64,000 bases of DNA from Aquanectria penicillioides (lineage: Eukaryota > Ascomycota > Sordariomycetes > Hypocreales > Nectriaceae), in NCBI GenBank assembly GCA_003415625.1, contig PYIU01000003.1, positions 6,200,001 to 6,264,000 of the forward strand, in the 5' to 3' direction. The notes under the pieces are model-generated. The model worked only from the letters and a program-made list of their open reading frames with translations, was not told the origin of the DNA and ran no database searches. A program made the position numbers and the translations under genes. Shown here piece after piece: positions 35,618 to 46,654 of the stretch (its first letter is position 1; each line of letters opens with the position of its first letter).

Positions 35618-35817
35618 ATCAACCTCCTCGGCTCCCATCTGCTTGTGCTTTCCTTAGCTCTCCGTCGTTCGCAACTTTCCTATCCCTCTCTTTTTAGTAT
35701 CATTCGTTCTCTACGTGACAGGACTGGTTCCGCACAAACCATCACAATCGTTTTCAACTAAACCACAAAAAAAAAACTCAAGATAAATATCTTTACACTC
35801 ACTTTCAAAGAATCAAG

Positions 35818-36819
35818 ATGAAGTTCACCAACGTTCTCCCTCTCGCCCTCATGGGCCTGGTTAACGCCGCCCCCACTCCTACCACCGATGAGGGTGCCAC
35901 CCACGCTCTTGACAAGCGCTCCTCCATCACCGAGACCTGCACTCTCGGATATGCCACCCAGAACGGCGGCACCACTGGCGGCAAGGGCGGTACCACCACC
36001 ACCGTCTCGACCCTGGCCCAGTTCACCAAGGCTGCTACCTCTTCCAGCAAGATGGTCATCTACGTGAAGGGCACCATCTCCGGCGCCACCCAGGTCAAGG
36101 TCAAGTCCAACAAGTCCATTGTCGGTGCCTCCGGCTCCGCCCTCAAGGGTATTGGTCTGTACATCAAGGACCAGGAGAACGTCATCCTCCGCAACCTTGC
36201 CATCTCCAAGGTTCTGGCCGACAACGGTGATGCCATCGGCATCCAGGCCTCCACCAACGTCTGGGTCGACCACTGCGACCTCTCGTCCGACAAGACCCAC
36301 GGCAAGGACTACTACGATGGCCTTCTCGACATCACCCACGCCTCCGACTACATCACCGTCTCCAACACCTTCATCCACGACCACTACAAGGCCTCTCTCG
36401 TCGGCCACTCCGACAGCAACGAGTCTGAGGACAAGGGCTACCTCCACGTCACCTATGCTAACAACTACTGGTACAACGTCAACTCCCGTGCTCCCTCTGT
36501 CCGCTTCGGAACCGTCCACATCTACAACAACTACTACCTCTCCCTCGGCGACACTGGTGTCAACAGCCGCATGGGTGCCAGCGTTCGTGTTGAGTCCACC
36601 TACTTCGATGACTGCAGCGGTGTTGATGCTCTCACCTCTGTCGACTCCGATGAGACCGGCACTATCACCGTCAGCGACGTCTCCCTCAACGGTGCCACCA
36701 ACAACGCTCCTTCTGGATCCTTCTCCTCCTCCAAGATCCCCTACAGCTACACCAACTACGGTGCCAGCAGCGTCAAGAGCAAGGTCTACGGCACTGCCGG
36801 CCAGACCCTCAGCTTCTAA
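35818..36819 (+). CDS. Secreted pectate lyase, polysaccharide lyase family 1
   Basis: It cleaves de-esterified pectin by calcium-dependent beta-elimination outside the cell. It has 333 residues and a single exon. Residues 1-18 are a signal peptide (MKFTNVLPLALMGLVNAA), followed by a short propeptide ending in LDKR, a Kex2-type site. PL1 motifs occur in order: NVWVDHCDLSSD, YYDGLLDITHASDYITVSN, and NSRAPSVRFG with the catalytic arginine of the RxPxxR pattern. The FGTVHIYNNYY strand follows. Codon use is strongly biased to C in third positions, unlike its neighbours, which indicates high expression. Long antisense open frames over this gene are a by-product of that bias. It is typical of saprotrophs and plant-associated fungi. 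Confidence 0.95.
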   Translation: MKFTNVLPLALMGLVNAAPTPTTDEGATHALDKRSSITETCTLGYATQNGGTTGGKGGTTTTVSTLAQFTKAATSSSKMVIYVKGTISGATQVKVKSNKSIVGASGSALKGIGLYIKDQENVILRNLAISKVLADNGDAIGIQASTNVWVDHCDLSSDKTHGKDYYDGLLDITHASDYITVSNTFIHDHYKASLVGHSDSNESEDKGYLHVTYANNYWYNVNSRAPSVRFGTVHIYNNYYLSLGDTGVNSRMGASVRVESTYFDDCSGVDALTSVDSDETGTITVSDVSLNGATNNAPSGSFSSSKIPYSYTNYGASSVKSKVYGTAGQTLSF

Positions 36820-37673
36820 GCGGCTCAGCGTCTTGTTGCTGTTGCGATGGAACTTTGAAAACTGGGGTAGGAAGAGCGCCCGCTTTGGATAGCGAGCAAT
36901 GGTTGTGTAACTTGGAGAGAAGAATGGCTGCGGTTAATTACTTCAAAATTATTCTTGTGGTGTATATATTATTTAGTTTTTGGCAGTCCTTTGGCTCTCC
37001 CACTTGGGCTATGTTAAAGCTGTCAGTATAAAAAGAACTGCGTTGGCCGAATTCTGTTCCTGCTTCCTGCGACTCTGTGATGTTGTGAAATTGAATCGAT
37101 GAACCCAGTCGAATTTCTTTCAAAAGTTTCTACAGTCTATACCAAGCGAGTGCCTGATTGTAAACAAAGGCAAACCTCTTTCGTCTGTTTTAGGCGTTCC
37201 GGCCCCCAATGTGGTCGCTCGCCTTTGATGGGCCGGCTCGTATTTGCTTCCAGTAGTTGCTGTATAAGTCTGCAGCTTGAGGCTGACCCCACACACAAAC
37301 AGGACCCTTGCAAATTAACGTCCGAGTGCGAACCAATGCCCGTCGCCCATGGCCACCGTTTTCTGGCCCGCCAGCTTGCGCTTCTTTAGATGCATGCTTG
37401 ATTTGTAGCTTGATCATCTAGCAACGACACTGCTAAACCCAGCCTCGAGACGGTCACCATCTACAGAAGTTTCTGTTGAGAAAGGCAATTGAACTCGAGC
37501 CACTTTCATCGTCTCTTGCGGCGAAGAAAAAAACGCATGATTTCTGGATTTAGTGTTTAGAAAACTAGACCTGAAGTGTAGCGATCGTTGCCTTATTCAA
37601 GGCAGCCTGAGGCGCATCCACGCCTGCCTCATTACATCACAGGGATGTAACCAGTCCTCTCTCAACAACCAAG
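36820..37673. other. Intergenic, nothing recognised
   Basis: This is the 3' region of the pectate lyase followed by the promoter side of the sirtuin. No gene, RNA or repeat was seen. Confidence 0.45.
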
Positions 37674-37873
37674 ATGGTTCTTACTCTGCGTCGCCAACTA
37701 CAAATATCTCACCCCCGGCCCATTCGGTTTTATTCGCTATCACGAGCATTGTCAACTTCATCACCGCCCACCCTTGTATCGTCCGCAGTGGCCCGACCTG
37801 GTCAGCACCCCTCTTCCCCTCACCAGCATCATCGTCAGAACCCCCGCAATACCGTTCGTATAGCACAACTACC

Positions 37874-38933
37874 ATGGCTCCTCACAACGACGTCGAAGCT
37901 TTCCACGAGGCGCTCCGGTCGAGCAAGAGAATCCTCGCCCTCTGCGGCGCCGGCCTCTCCGCCTCCTCCGGCTTGCCTACCTTCCGTGGCGCCGGGGTCT
38001 CTGGCGCAACTTCGATGCGACTTCATTGGCTACCATGAACGCATTCCGCACCGATCCGGGCCTCGTCTGGCTCTTCTATGGATACCGGCGTCACATGTGC
38101 CTCAAAGTCGACCCGAATCCTGCTCATTACGCCTTAGCTGCCCTAGCCCGTGAGAACAAGGACTTTCTGTGTCTTACACAAAATGTAGACAGTGAGTGCA
38201 CTTCAAGCTCGAATAACCCGATTAGTTGAAGCAATAGTTGGATGTTAACAGGGACCCCAAGACTTGTCTCAACGAGCCAAGCATCCTCCAGAGCAGCTTC
38301 GTACCCTTCATGGATCTTTGTTCGATATCAAATGCTCCAACAAAAATTGCGATTGGATCCAACATGGCAACTTTGATGACCCCTTCTGTCCCGCTCTAGC
38401 TCCAGCTTCGGAGGATGCGCCTCCCGGGGAAACACTCAAGCTTCTGGACCCCTATCACCGTATCAAGCACATCACTGAAGACGAGCTTCCCAAGTGTCCA
38501 TCGTGTGGAACAGGACTGCAGAGGCCTAGCGTGGTGTGGTTTGGTGAGTCACTTGATGAGGAGATGTTGGATGGTGTAAATCAGTGGATGGAGCACGGCA
38601 AATTGGTAAGTCTCCAACTACAACTTAGACCCCAGACAATTGGATTGCAGCGCTGCATAGAAGATTAACATTTGCCAGGATATGATGTTCGTCATTGGTA
38701 CCTCTGCTAAAGTCTGGCCTGCTGCTGGCTACATTTCACGAGCGAAGACGCTCGGAGCACGAGTTGTCACCATCAACCCGGAAGCCGAGGATAAAGATGA
38801 AATGTACAAGGTGAAGCCTGGCGACTTTGCCTTTGGTCAAGACGCAGCTACGTTTCTTCCACAATTGCTAGAGCCTGTCATTGGCAAAATTCCTGAGACA
38901 GAGACTTGGCAGAGGCCCGAGCCTAGTTCATGA
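37874..38933 (+). CDS. SIRT5-type sirtuin (class III NAD-dependent deacylase), one-base frameshift
   Basis: An NAD-dependent lysine deacylase. Exons: 37874-38191, 38262-38605, 38679-38933. Motifs: the NAD-binding [33 protein letters not shown] formed across the first splice, the substrate loop [12 protein letters not shown], and two zinc Cys pairs (CSNKNC and CPSCG). The YGYRRHM segment carries the Tyr and Arg that give SIRT5-type enzymes preference for succinyl/malonyl-lysine. The frame breaks at GGGG 37994-37997: five G would read [20 protein letters not shown]. With that base the gene has 306 codons. An alternative upstream ATG at 37674, in another frame, begins a good mitochondrial presequence (MVLTLRRQLQISHPRPIRFY); one more missing base between 37800 and 37860 would fuse it to this frame. 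So a mitochondrial form is likely but not shown. Confidence 0.88.
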
Positions 38934-39547
38934 GTGCCGAGACGATCCATCATTGCTACTTTTCTTTTCTTTTCTTGCTCGGGCGCATAACATCGAATAA
39001 GGTTTACGATGTAACTGGGAGCAAAGAGTGGTTTCCGCTCCAAGATGTATATGTTCTAACGAAAAGTAATATCTGGGGTTTGGAACCCGCGAACTATGCT
39101 GTACTAAGCTGTGCAGATTGTCCAAGATGCTCATTTGTTGAAGAATTCAAACATGGAAAATAAAATAAAATGCTCCTGCCCCAAAAGATGCTATCTTCCC
39201 TTCCAAAACTAAATTCTATACTCAGATTTGAAATGAAAAGGAAAATGTCAACAGAAAGAAACATCAACACGTTATGAAGCTGACTTACACAGGCTAAAGG
39301 ATCGGCACTTAGCAATCCCGGTCGCACCGAAAATTGCCCGTGTTTCGGGGCGCCGAGATCCTCTTTCCCCCCCCACCTGCCCTCGCAACCGGCATGCAAC
39401 TTGCATCAGTGCACCGCGAAACCAACTCCCGTTCTGCACTGGCAGCCCGGCTCCTTTGCCATTACGAAAATCACCGGCCCGCGAGCCCTACACTCCTTCG
39501 AAACCACCCCGAAACTCCCTCGTCCGCGAAAACCACGCCCGCCCACG
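38934..39547. other. Intergenic between the sirtuin and CWC16
   Basis: No gene was recognised. The frame of the next gene stays open upstream to about 39400, but the chosen start fits the family. Confidence 0.45.
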
Positions 39548-40609
39548 ATGCAGGGCTTTAACATGGGACGCTACGTCCCGCCCGACGTTGAGGGCACCAC
39601 GTCAGGCAACCGCCTCCACGGGAAACACGCCCTCGGCGGCCGCGCCTCCAAGCTCGCCTCCCACGGCATCCTCACCGTCCGCTTCGAGATGCCCTTTGCC
39701 ATCTGGTGCAAAACCTGCCCGCGCCCGACCATCATCGGCCAAGGCGTGCGCTTCAACGCCCAGAAGCGCCGCGTCGGCAACTACTTCACCACGCCCATCT
39801 GGGCCTTTCGCATCCGCCACGCCGAGTGCGGCGGCGACATCGAGATACACACCGACCCCAAGAATACGGCATACGTGGTCGTCGAGGGCGCCGCCAAGCG
39901 CGACACGGGCGAGGAGAACCCGCGGGAGGGCGACGCTGTCATCTTGACCGACCAGGAGCGCGAGGCGCTGCGCAAGAATGCCTTTGCCAAGCTGGAGAAG
40001 ACCATAGAGGACCGCGAACACTTGAAGCAGGCGACGGAGCGCATCGACGACTTGGTCGAGGCGTCGGCGCGGCACTGGGACGACCCCTATGCGCAGAACC
40101 AGAAACTTCGGCGGACCTTTCGAGAAGAGAGGAAAAAGCTCGAGAGCGCGGCGGCAGCCACGGAGGATCTCAAGGACCGCATGAGCCTGGGAATCGACAT
40201 TATGCCGGCAACTGAGGAAGACGCCCGTCGTGCTGCACTGGTCGACTTTGGGCCTGTAGACCACGATGCTCTAAGATGCGCACTCGCGAGGCCTTTGTTC
40301 GGTAGCGGCAACGGTACTAAAAAGGCCACCTCTTCATCTTCTTCTACCCTTTTAAAGAGCGGCATGCTCAAGGCCGAAAAGGAAGCGGCGCGGAGAAAGG
40401 AGTCGTTGGTCTCAGACATCATTGGAAACACTCGGGCGTCTACTGACCCATTCCTTTGTGACATTAAAACAATCGAAACGAAACCACCAGCCAGGTTGCC
40501 AGGTGTGAAAAGGAAACGAGACGCGCAAGGGGAAGCAGCTTCGGCTCCAAAAAATTCGACAAAGGAAGCTAGCATCCCATCTGCGTTGGTGAATTACGAC
40601 TCGGATTAA
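39548..40609 (+). CDS. CWC16/Yju2-family splicing factor (CCDC130-like, DUF572)
   Basis: A nuclear spliceosome-associated protein. It has 353 residues and no introns. The start MQGFNMGRYVPPDVEG is the typical family N-terminus, which is why I prefer ATG 39548 over upstream in-frame starts. The core reads FEMPFAIWCKTC, then GQGVRFNAQKRRVGNYFTTPIWAF and RHAECGGDIEIHTDPKNTAYVV. The zinc ribbon is CxxC plus HxxC, one Cys being replaced by His compared with animal CCDC130. A charged helical region follows (residues about 130-220), then a low-complexity tail. The G/C-rich coding sequence also produces long antisense frames, which I leave out. The family assignment is firm; its exact step in splicing is inferred from homologues. 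Confidence 0.9.
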   Translation: MQGFNMGRYVPPDVEGTTSGNRLHGKHALGGRASKLASHGILTVRFEMPFAIWCKTCPRPTIIGQGVRFNAQKRRVGNYFTTPIWAFRIRHAECGGDIEIHTDPKNTAYVVVEGAAKRDTGEENPREGDAVILTDQEREALRKNAFAKLEKTIEDREHLKQATERIDDLVEASARHWDDPYAQNQKLRRTFREERKKLESAAAATEDLKDRMSLGIDIMPATEEDARRAALVDFGPVDHDALRCALARPLFGSGNGTKKATSSSSSTLLKSGMLKAEKEAARRKESLVSDIIGNTRASTDPFLCDIKTIETKPPARLPGVKRKRDAQGEAASAPKNSTKEASIPSALVNYDSD

Positions 40610-41073
40610 CGAAGCATGATTACGAATATGGCTTGATACATGTGCGGCGTTGAAGAACGGAAAGGCTGATGGAACAAATTTTGAGATACCCAAAACACAC
40701 GATATAGATAATATGCAATCCTATTGAAATTCGATGATTCCGCTGTTCTGTCTGCTTCCACTATGGGCAAGGCGAGCAAGGCCGACTAGAATAATTCAGA
40801 GTTGCCTTTTCCAATACCGACTGGCAACCTCCAATTTCTCCTTGCAGTCATCCAACTGATATTGCCCACCGACGTGCTAAAATCGCAGTGATATATATTC
40901 CTAACCTACCTGATTCCAGGAAACAAAATCCGATTCAACCCATTGGAGGGCCTAGTGAGCCCATGGGGTTGTTGCAACTCCGTCCAATGATAGCTCCTGC
41001 CGTGCACTGGTCCCCATTACGCCGTGTGAGAAAGTAAACGCTCGCCGAGTTAATGCGCTGTCGATTCTGCGCT
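40610..41073. other. Intergenic, tail-to-tail between CWC16 and UBC8
   Basis: The 3' flanks of two convergent genes. No gene was recognised. Confidence 0.5.
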
Positions 41074-42110
41074 CTATACGTCGTCCATCTGGCCCGCGGG
41101 CTCCTCGTCCTCGTCACCAAAGCTAGCAACCGAAGACAGGTCATCATCGTCCTCGCTCTCGGCGCCAGCCTCGTCTGCAGCATCCTTGTTGGCATACTTC
41201 TGAACATATTCTATTCCACAGTCAGCAATGAGTGGCCAATTAGGGTTTGGCTAAGCGTTGCCCACCTTTAACCTTGGCATCATAGCTCTTGGGTTCCCTG
41301 ATCAACAAGGCAGCAGCCTCACCGTTGAGGGGATCGGTAGGATTGGGATATCGCAGGAGTTGTGGCAGGAAGACCTCGAAGATGTTGATCATATCGAACA
41401 TAGGCGACCATGTTTGGTTGATAACGTCGAGACAGACCGATCCGGACCTATGTATTACCACTCAGCACTTCCATACTTGATCAAGGCCCTGTTTAAGGTT
41501 GTATATGCGTCATGACTCACAGCTCGTCAATGTTTGGGTGGAAGATGCGGTTAACAAATCCGATGCTAGGAGACTTATACGGGTAGGTGTCGGGGAGTTC
41601 GACGTGGACTTTCCAGATACCACCCTCGAACGGAGCTGCCAGGTGTCAGCGGGCACACCCAGTTTGAAGGAAGCTCTGTGGGGAACTGACTCTCGGCCGG
41701 GCCCTTGAATCGGACAAAAAAATTCTTGCCTGGAGGCGTCGGTCAGAGTATGGTCGTGGAGGGGGACTCGGCCGCGCAGGTGCTTACACTACAGAACATT
41801 AGCTTAGCTAGCAACATAGGCATAGGAGGAGGACCTACTGTTATCGTTGACCAAGGTAACCTCATAGTCGCTCATGAGCCTGTGTCCGTCAGTTCAGCAT
41901 GTCGTTGGGGTCATGCAAGGCTGCCATCGTACATCCTAAGATGCTGTTAGTACCTCAGACCACACAAGAATGGACGGAAAGCTGCGCCATACTTCATGAC
42001 CTAAGAGGAAGCTCCATGTCAGCTCTGAACATCCAAGAACAACAACAACAATGCTCAAGAGAAGTGTTCCGGCTTACATCAGTCTCGATCCTACGGCGTG
42101 GGCTGCTCAT
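41074..42110 (-). CDS. UBC8: Ubiquitin-conjugating enzyme E2, UBC8/UBE2H type, seven exons with an 8-nt microexon
   Basis: This E2 enzyme works with the GID/CTLH ligase in degrading gluconeogenic enzymes. Exons on the minus strand: 42110-42078, 42000-41993, 41879-41839, 41729-41691, 41635-41521, 41447-41266, 41210-41074. They add to 555 bases (184 residues plus stop) and rebuild [19 protein letters not shown], then [53 protein letters not shown] with the active-site Cys, and the acidic tail ending GQMDDV. Exon 2 is only 8 nt (GTCATGAA, coding V-M-K with the next base). Exons 3 and 4 are 41 and 39 nt. The intron 3 region is followed by [13 protein letters not shown] where relatives usually read MQEFFVRF; see findings. 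The family is certain; the small exons rest on frame and homology. Confidence 0.92.
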
Positions 42111-44124
42111 GGTTGCAGTGAACGGCGGCGCCGGGGTGTATGATCTATGTGGGGATGTAGCGTTATCCAAACAGTCCGGGACCGGCGAGGGGGCTGCGAT
42201 GGCAAATGCAAGAGTCGGATAGCGGGATAATGCGCGGCGAAAAGATTGAGGGGATACGAGAAGGGAGTCGCGGGCAGAGGACGCAAAGACTGAGACAAAG
42301 ATGCTGGTGCTTTGCTGTGGTTGAGGAAATCGAACAGCGGGTGATGAGGGGAGGTGAAGTGATCGGCTTCCGGTCCAAGTCACAAGTCACGAGGACGATG
42401 GGTAGGAGGTACCAGGCCCAGGTACTTGCACATACCATGTTAGGTGCTCTATGATGTGGATGTGGACGTGGACACCCGTGATAAGCCGCGAAGCGGAAAG
42501 AGGGGCCGAAGATTTAGCGGGGCTATTGCTTTATCGATAAGCGACACTATCCGCATCTAGGTCGGTAGGCTCCTACCTATGTGGTGGGTATGCAGTCATA
42601 ACCACCCGACCCAGAACCTTGCAACTGGGGCTGTCTCACACCACACCATCATGTCTCTCGATTCGGCACGAATACTTTGAGGGCCAGACATCACAAAAAA
42701 GTCATTTTCAAAAGTAAGCCTACTCACTATACTCCGCAGGATCAGAAACCTTTCCGACGTCCTCCATGGTGGCCGGGCTGCGACAAACAGAGCTAATAGG
42801 AAATGTCCCCGTCAACACAGCCCAAGCCACGCACACAATCATGAGAATTGTTACAAATTCGTAGCGCCATCCCACAAGACTGTGTCTCCCCGACAGCGAC
42901 ACGCACGTGAAGAGCCCAGCCCAGTCTAGGCAGTGCTCCATCACTGCATTCGTCCGTTTGGGGTGTACATGGTACCTGCAGTGTTTGAACTTGATCAAGT
43001 CTTGAACCAGTCTGAGTACCAAGGACAAGCCACACAATAGGCGTCAGCATCGGCCTATCCAGTGATGTTTCGAGCATCATCCACTGATTCGTTGTGGCAT
43101 GACAACCGAGCATTCCGGCCTGCTGATTAGCAATAGCTGGCTCAAATATCGGCGAGTTTATGAGGCTTTGGTGTGCCTAAACCGTCCAAGCCTACCCATC
43201 AAAATGCTCCAACGGTCATGGTGACCGAGGCGAGATGTCACAGTGCATGCACCGCCTTGGCCACGTCCTTCGCGTTGTATTTCTCAAACGCGACCACTTT
43301 TTGAAAGCTCAAGAGTCAAATCTGAGCTTCCGTGACGTGGCCGGTGCCTCAGATGCATCCTCACCAATGTCACTTGCCTACTATGGTGGTTGAATCATCC
43401 CAGGGCGCGTGTCTATTTTATTCACAGTGACGAATCACTCCGCGAGAAGTAACTGTGAGGCGGACCCAAAAGAATCCCATGCTGGCCAGGATCGCGAGCA
43501 ACATTGACCAACTGCCTTATTCGTATACTTGTATTTCATGCAATTCCAGGAGCATGGCGTGAGGATCCTGCGTTCGGCGAGTTTGGGACAGGTCCGTGTC
43601 GTCGAACTCCTTGGCTGTGCGATGCCACTTAAAGCAAGCAAATGTGCCGTATCTGGCCCCCGATGCCACTCCCCAACTCCCTCGGCATCTCAACCTCCCT
43701 CAAACATTGACCGCCGTTACCTAGCGGAAGCCTTTCCCCAACCTAGCCGTCCAACCCCCTCAATGGCAATCTCTCCAACTAACTACCACTACTACGCCTT
43801 ACGCCCTCCACCCGAACAGCCTCGGCTCGCCGACGCCAGGCACGCGTGCTGCCATCTGCGCTGCACCACACAGCACGACACGGAACGACACAGCGCAGCT
43901 CACCCAACCCGCTCCCCTGGGCCATGTGACGTAAACGAATCAAGCTCTCGCACCCGTCAATTCTTGGTCCCTTACCCCACTGCCCTCCCCGGATCTGCCA
44001 TTTTGCCCCTCGGGCGCTCGGCGCTCTCGGAGCTGGACTCGATGCCCCAGTGGTCCACCGGAGCCGGGGGTACGTACCTAGGCGGGCCGTGGGGCGCAAT
44101 AGAAAAAAAACTCCAACAAAGTAG
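42111..44124. other. Intergenic, 2.0 kb, nothing firm
   Basis: The first part is the 5' region of UBC8. Open frames at 42720-43113 (minus) and 43529-44143 (plus) have no recognised family; the latter runs into the TIR element, so it is not a real gene end. I see nothing else. Confidence 0.4.
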
Positions 44125-44126
44125 TA

Positions 44127-44206
44127 CCCACTGGGTTGAGTGACTAGTCACGCCCCCACCTCTCCAATGGAGAGGTGGCAACAAAACCCGTAACTGCATC
44201 GCATGC
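44127..44206 (+). repeat. Left terminal inverted repeat (80 bp)
   Basis: It matches the reverse complement of 44931-45010 with two differences, both transitions (A for G, T for C on the left). It contains two perfect palindromes, TGACTAGTCA and CCACCTCTCCA/TGGAGAGGTGG around a central AT. Confidence 0.93.
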
Positions 44207-44930
44207 TATAACTATTTTAATAGAGCAAGCAATAAATTATTTAAAAATAAAGAAAATTATATATAAAATATTTACTTATAGTATAAATAATATTATAGAA
44301 TAGATTTTATTATATATATTATTTTAATATTTTTAATTAATTTATTAATTATTATAATACTTATATCTTTTTTAATATAGCTATATTAATAAAGTATATA
44401 TAAATATATTTTAATATAAAATATATAATATTTTTATATATTTACTTTTATTTTAATACTTTTTATTTAATTTATATTTAATATTTTTAAACTTTTATAT
44501 ATAATTTTATTATAAATAAAATTATAATATTTAATTAAAATAAAATCTTATTAAAATATATTTTATTAATAATATAATATATAAAATATAAAGAATTATT
44601 TAAATATTTTATTTATATTTTAAATTAAATATTAAATATTATTTAAAAATAAAATATTTTATATAAAATAATTTAAAGATAATTTATTAAATATTAAAAT
44701 CTTAATATAATATTTAAAAGTTTAAATTTAATATATATATTTATATATTTATTTTTATATATTATATAATAAGCTTTTAATATTTATAATTTTATTTTTT
44801 AATTTAAATCTTTATTTTTAAAAATCTTTTATATTTTATTTTAAATTTATATATATTATATAAAGTATTATTTAATTTAATTTTATTTCATTTTTATCTA
44901 ATTTATATGTACAGATATTTAAATGGTTAT

Positions 44931-45010
44931 GCATGCGATGCGGTTACGGGTTTTGTTGCCACCTCTCCATTGGAGAGGTGGGGGCGTGACTAGTCACTCA
45001 ACCCAGCGGG
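44931..45010 (-). repeat. Right terminal inverted repeat (80 bp)
   Basis: The inverted partner of 44127-44206, carrying the same internal palindromes. The TA copy follows at 45011-45012. Confidence 0.93.
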
Positions 45011-45339
45011 TAGTGTCCCGCAAATTGGGGCAAAGATACTCAATTCTACAACGTAGGAACCATCATGGTCGAGATTATTAAAAAGCCCGTGATGCCCATT
45101 CACTAGACTCGCTAGCATCTGTGCTCTTTCGCATCTCGCTGTCAAATTAAAATATCTGCGATTTTTTTCGGGGTAATTTTCCCCCCCCCTTTGCTTATAT
45201 CTTTTCCATTGGTCTTTTGAGGGTTCGGCGATTTTCGTTGGGGTTTCAAGATACAAGTAGAGGTGTCACGAGACACAACACTACATGGCCAACTCTCATC
45301 CCCACTAACATAGACGCTCTCCAATACTCTCCCACCCTC

Positions 45340-46425
45340 ATGTCGTCGGTGGTTGTACCGTTGGTGAGGTCGTGTGCCCCTCTCCTGTCACGGAGCACAC
45401 TACCCCTCCGACCGGCAGTATGCGCCCTCGGCAACGCCACCCGGCCTCTCGATGTGGCACAACTGAGGCACAGCTCTCACTCCCCCATGGGCTCACCACC
45501 AACCAACCAACGCAAGAAAGTGACAGTTGGTACTCTGCGTTCGATGCATCGCAAGGGAGAACCCATTGGTGTCATCACTGCCCATGACTTCCCAAGTGCC
45601 CATGTCGCCGACCATGCTGGCATGGATATCATCCTCGTCGGCGACAGCTTAGCCATGGTCGCTCTCGGCATGGAGGATACGAGTGAGGTCCTCCTAGACG
45701 AGATGCTGTTGCATTGCCGCTCTGTCTCGAGAGCTACCAAGGCAGCCTTTACGGTAAGTGCCAAATCGCCTTTACTGCGTCCATAAAAGCTTCGTGTTCT
45801 GACAAAAAAACAGGTTGGTGATCTGCCCATGGGAAGTTATGAGATATCTCCTGAGCAAGGCTTGGCCACCGCTATCCGAGTTATCAAAGAGGGCCGCGTG
45901 CAGGGAATCAAGCTTGAGGGCGGCAAGGAGATGGCCCCTACCATTCGCAGGATCACCACTGCTGGTATTCCCGTGCTTGGTCACATAGGTTTGACCCCTC
46001 AACGCCAGAATGCTCTGGGCGGGTTCCGTGTCCAAGGGAAAACATCAGAGGGTGCCATGCGCATTCTTGAAGATGCTCTTGCCATCCAGGAGGCGGGCTG
46101 CTTCGCCACGGTTGTTGAGGCCGTCCCTGCCGAGGTTGCAGCCCTCGTCACCGAGAAGCTGTCCATCCCAACGATAGGAATCGGCGCTGGCAACGGCTGC
46201 TCTGGACAGGTCCTTGTCCAGGTGGACATGACTGGCAACTTCCCACCCGGAAGATTTATCCCCAAGTTTGTCAAGAAATATGGCGACGTATGGAGTGAAA
46301 GCCTGAGGGCCATCGAGACATACAGAGATGAAGTCAAGAGCCGGCAGTACCCTGGTCCGGAGCACACCTATCCAATCTCATCAGAGGAGCTCCAAACTTT
46401 TACCAAGGCGGTCAAGGATATGTAA
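45340..46425 (+). CDS. panB: Ketopantoate hydroxymethyltransferase (pantothenate synthesis)
   Basis: It transfers a hydroxymethyl group from 5,10-methylene-THF to alpha-ketoisovalerate, the first step towards pantothenate and CoA. Exons 45340-45753 and 45814-46425 give 341 residues. An N-terminal stretch of about 60 residues rich in Arg/Ser/Leu without acids (VVVPLVRSCAPLLSRSTLPL) fits a mitochondrial presequence. Catalytic-barrel motifs: VITAHDFPSAHVADHAGMD, ILVGDSLAMVALGMEDTSEV, VGDLPMGSY, then IKLEGGKEMAP, GHIGLTPQ, and TIGIGAGNGCSGQVLV. The intron falls exactly before VGDLPMGSY. The frame is intact. It is transcribed convergently with ATG12, with 230 bp between the stops. The TIR element ends about 330 bp upstream of its start. 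Confidence 0.95.
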
Positions 46426-46654
46426 TGCGTTGGATTATGACCAGGTGATTGATATATCCTCGAGGTTTTGAGCGATGACGATCAGTCGAGAAGGTTGGCG
46501 AGCGTTTTTTGCGACAAAGTGCATGGCATAGCAAGCATTTCTAGTTAGCATTTGTTGGAGTTCTGGGTTGGGCTTAATCAGGAGCCCCAGTTTGATGTAT
46601 CTTCAGCATCATTAGATGGAAAGACACCAGCCCCCGTGGGCAAGAATTCATTCC

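Larger units (their letters stand above)
44127..45010. mobile_element. Non-autonomous TIR element, 884 bp, TA target duplication, A/T-only interior
   Basis: Two 80-bp terminal inverted repeats start CCC(A/G)CTGGGTTGAG and are flanked by TA at 44125-44126 and 45011-45012. TA duplication with TIRs is the hallmark of the Tc1/mariner superfamily, including Fot1/pogo-like elements and their short derivatives. The 724 bp between the TIRs are almost purely A and T and contain no usable frame, so there is no transposase. RIP of a former coding interior, or an A/T-rich MITE from the start, would both fit. I do not recognise the TIR as a named family. Confidence 0.88.

Noticed and set aside
35758..36519. 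Long antisense frame (about 250 codons) over the pectate lyase gene
   Set aside because: It is a shadow of strong C-ending codon bias on the sense strand; the translation is Val/Gly/Asp repeats with no family.
39602..40264. Antisense 220-codon frame over CWC16
   Set aside because: A by-product of G/C-rich third positions of the real gene on the plus strand.
44207..44930. Extremely A/T-rich DNA as a possible mitochondrial insertion or centromere piece
   Set aside because: It is bounded exactly by 80-bp inverted repeats and TA duplications, so it is the interior of a TIR element.
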